The position numbers and the translations under genes were made by a program. From an uncultured Bryobacterales bacterium (GTDB taxonomy: Bacteria; Acidobacteriota; Terriglobia; Bryobacterales; UBA6623): DNA of 14,201 nucleotides. Below are positions 13,905 through 14,201 of the stretch, piece after piece. How positions within the stretch are numbered: position 1 is the first letter of the stretch; each line of letters opens with the position of its first letter. The notes beneath the pieces were generated by a model, which was given only the letters and a program-made list of their open reading frames with translations, was not told where the DNA came from and searched no databases. The DNA lies in the NCBI GenBank assembly GCA_946887065.1, contig CAMPKL010000028.1, forward strand, positions 1 through 14,201. Reading direction: 5' to 3'.

Positions 13905-14201
13905 TCACTGTGCCACTCGAACGCGCGCGGGCCTGAGCAGTTCGTCACCCCATCGGTAGCCACGCTGTACTTCCTCAACGACTACGCCCGGTTCATGCTC
14001 GTCGCTCGACACCGACCCCACGGCTTCGTGAAGAGCGGGATCAAAAGCTTCGCCCAAGGTGGCGATGGGCTTTACATCCTGGGTTTCCAACAAGCCGAGC
14101 AGCTTGCGGTGAATGGCCAGCAATCCGTCGGCCCAGGGTGTGGGCGCATCGCCGATCTGGGCCAGGGCTTGCAACACTCCGTCGATGTTCTTGCGCCGGT
14201 T
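13905..14201 (-). CDS. grpE: GrpE nucleotide-exchange factor (5'-partial)
   Basis: The frame is open to the right window edge, so the N-terminal part is missing; 98 residues remain. The visible part holds the end of the long dimer helix (LLAIHRKLLGLLE) and the C-terminal beta domain: VKPIATLGEAFDPALHEAVGS, then VVVEEVQRGYRWGDELLRPARVRVAQ, the GrpE signature with the conserved G-x-x-F-D-P-x-x-H-E-A and G-Y-x-x-x-D-x-x-L-R-P-A. It releases ADP from DnaK. The sequence is somewhat divergent (RGYRWGDE in place of the common KGY-type stretch). dnaK is not in the window and would be expected upstream, beyond the edge, or elsewhere. Any heat-shock promoter for grpE-dnaJ also lies outside. Confidence 0.9.
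   Translation of the reverse strand, partial: NRRKNIDGVLQALAQIGDAPTPWADGLLAIHRKLLGLLETQDVKPIATLGEAFDPALHEAVGSVSSDEHEPGVVVEEVQRGYRWGDELLRPARVRVAQ

Noticed and set aside
1..14201. CRISPR arrays, tRNA/rRNA genes, insertion sequences or integrase genes
   Set aside because: No regularly spaced repeats, no tRNA-like arms and no transposase or recombinase motifs were seen on either strand.

Overview
The window looks like a chromosomal stretch of an Acidobacteriota genome, probably of the Solibacter/Bryobacter or Acidoferrum type. This is inferred from three things: an Oar-like TonB-dependent receptor with the C-terminal pattern common in that phylum (ends GLKLNF), a small exported protein of a family I associate with Acidobacteriota, and a decayed fragment resembling the start of a VWFA-related acidobacterial protein. 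I see no transposase, integrase, tRNA, rRNA or CRISPR array.

Left part (1-3830), accessory genes: the 3' half of a TonB-dependent outer-membrane receptor (+), a GntR/FCD regulator convergent with it (-), a probable pseudogene fragment of a secreted VWFA-type protein (-), a small secreted protein of unknown function (-), and about 430 bases with no convincing gene but with short inverted and direct repeats.

Right part (3831-14201), a dense protein-quality-control and stress island. Reading on the minus strand from the right: grpE (cut by the window edge), a DnaJ-type co-chaperone with only half the usual zinc-finger region, and a Kef-type cation/proton antiporter without its RCK domain. After a convergent gene and a divergent control region come a periplasmic two-BON-domain protein, a small heat-shock protein (Hsp20), the ClpB disaggregase, a MerR-like HspR/CbpM-type modulator, a rhomboid intramembrane protease, and a membrane-anchored ClpP/SppA-fold protease (SDH family). 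The single plus-strand gene inside the island encodes a site-2 (M50) intramembrane metalloprotease with two CBS domains. It is divergent from the BON-hsp20-clpB set and convergent with the antiporter gene.

A working model (inference): Hsp20 holds unfolding proteins, and ClpB with DnaJ/GrpE (and a DnaK presumed to lie outside) resolves aggregates. The HspR/CbpM-like protein tunes transcription or co-chaperone activity. Three different membrane proteases, the BON protein and the Kef antiporter handle the envelope side of the same stress. The pairing of Hsp20, a Clp disaggregase and a truncated Kef antiporter recalls the transmissible locus of stress tolerance of Proteobacteria, but gene order and most other members differ. 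Several starts were moved inward from the longest reading frame because a strong GGAGG-type ribosome binding site and the family N-terminus agree on the inner start.
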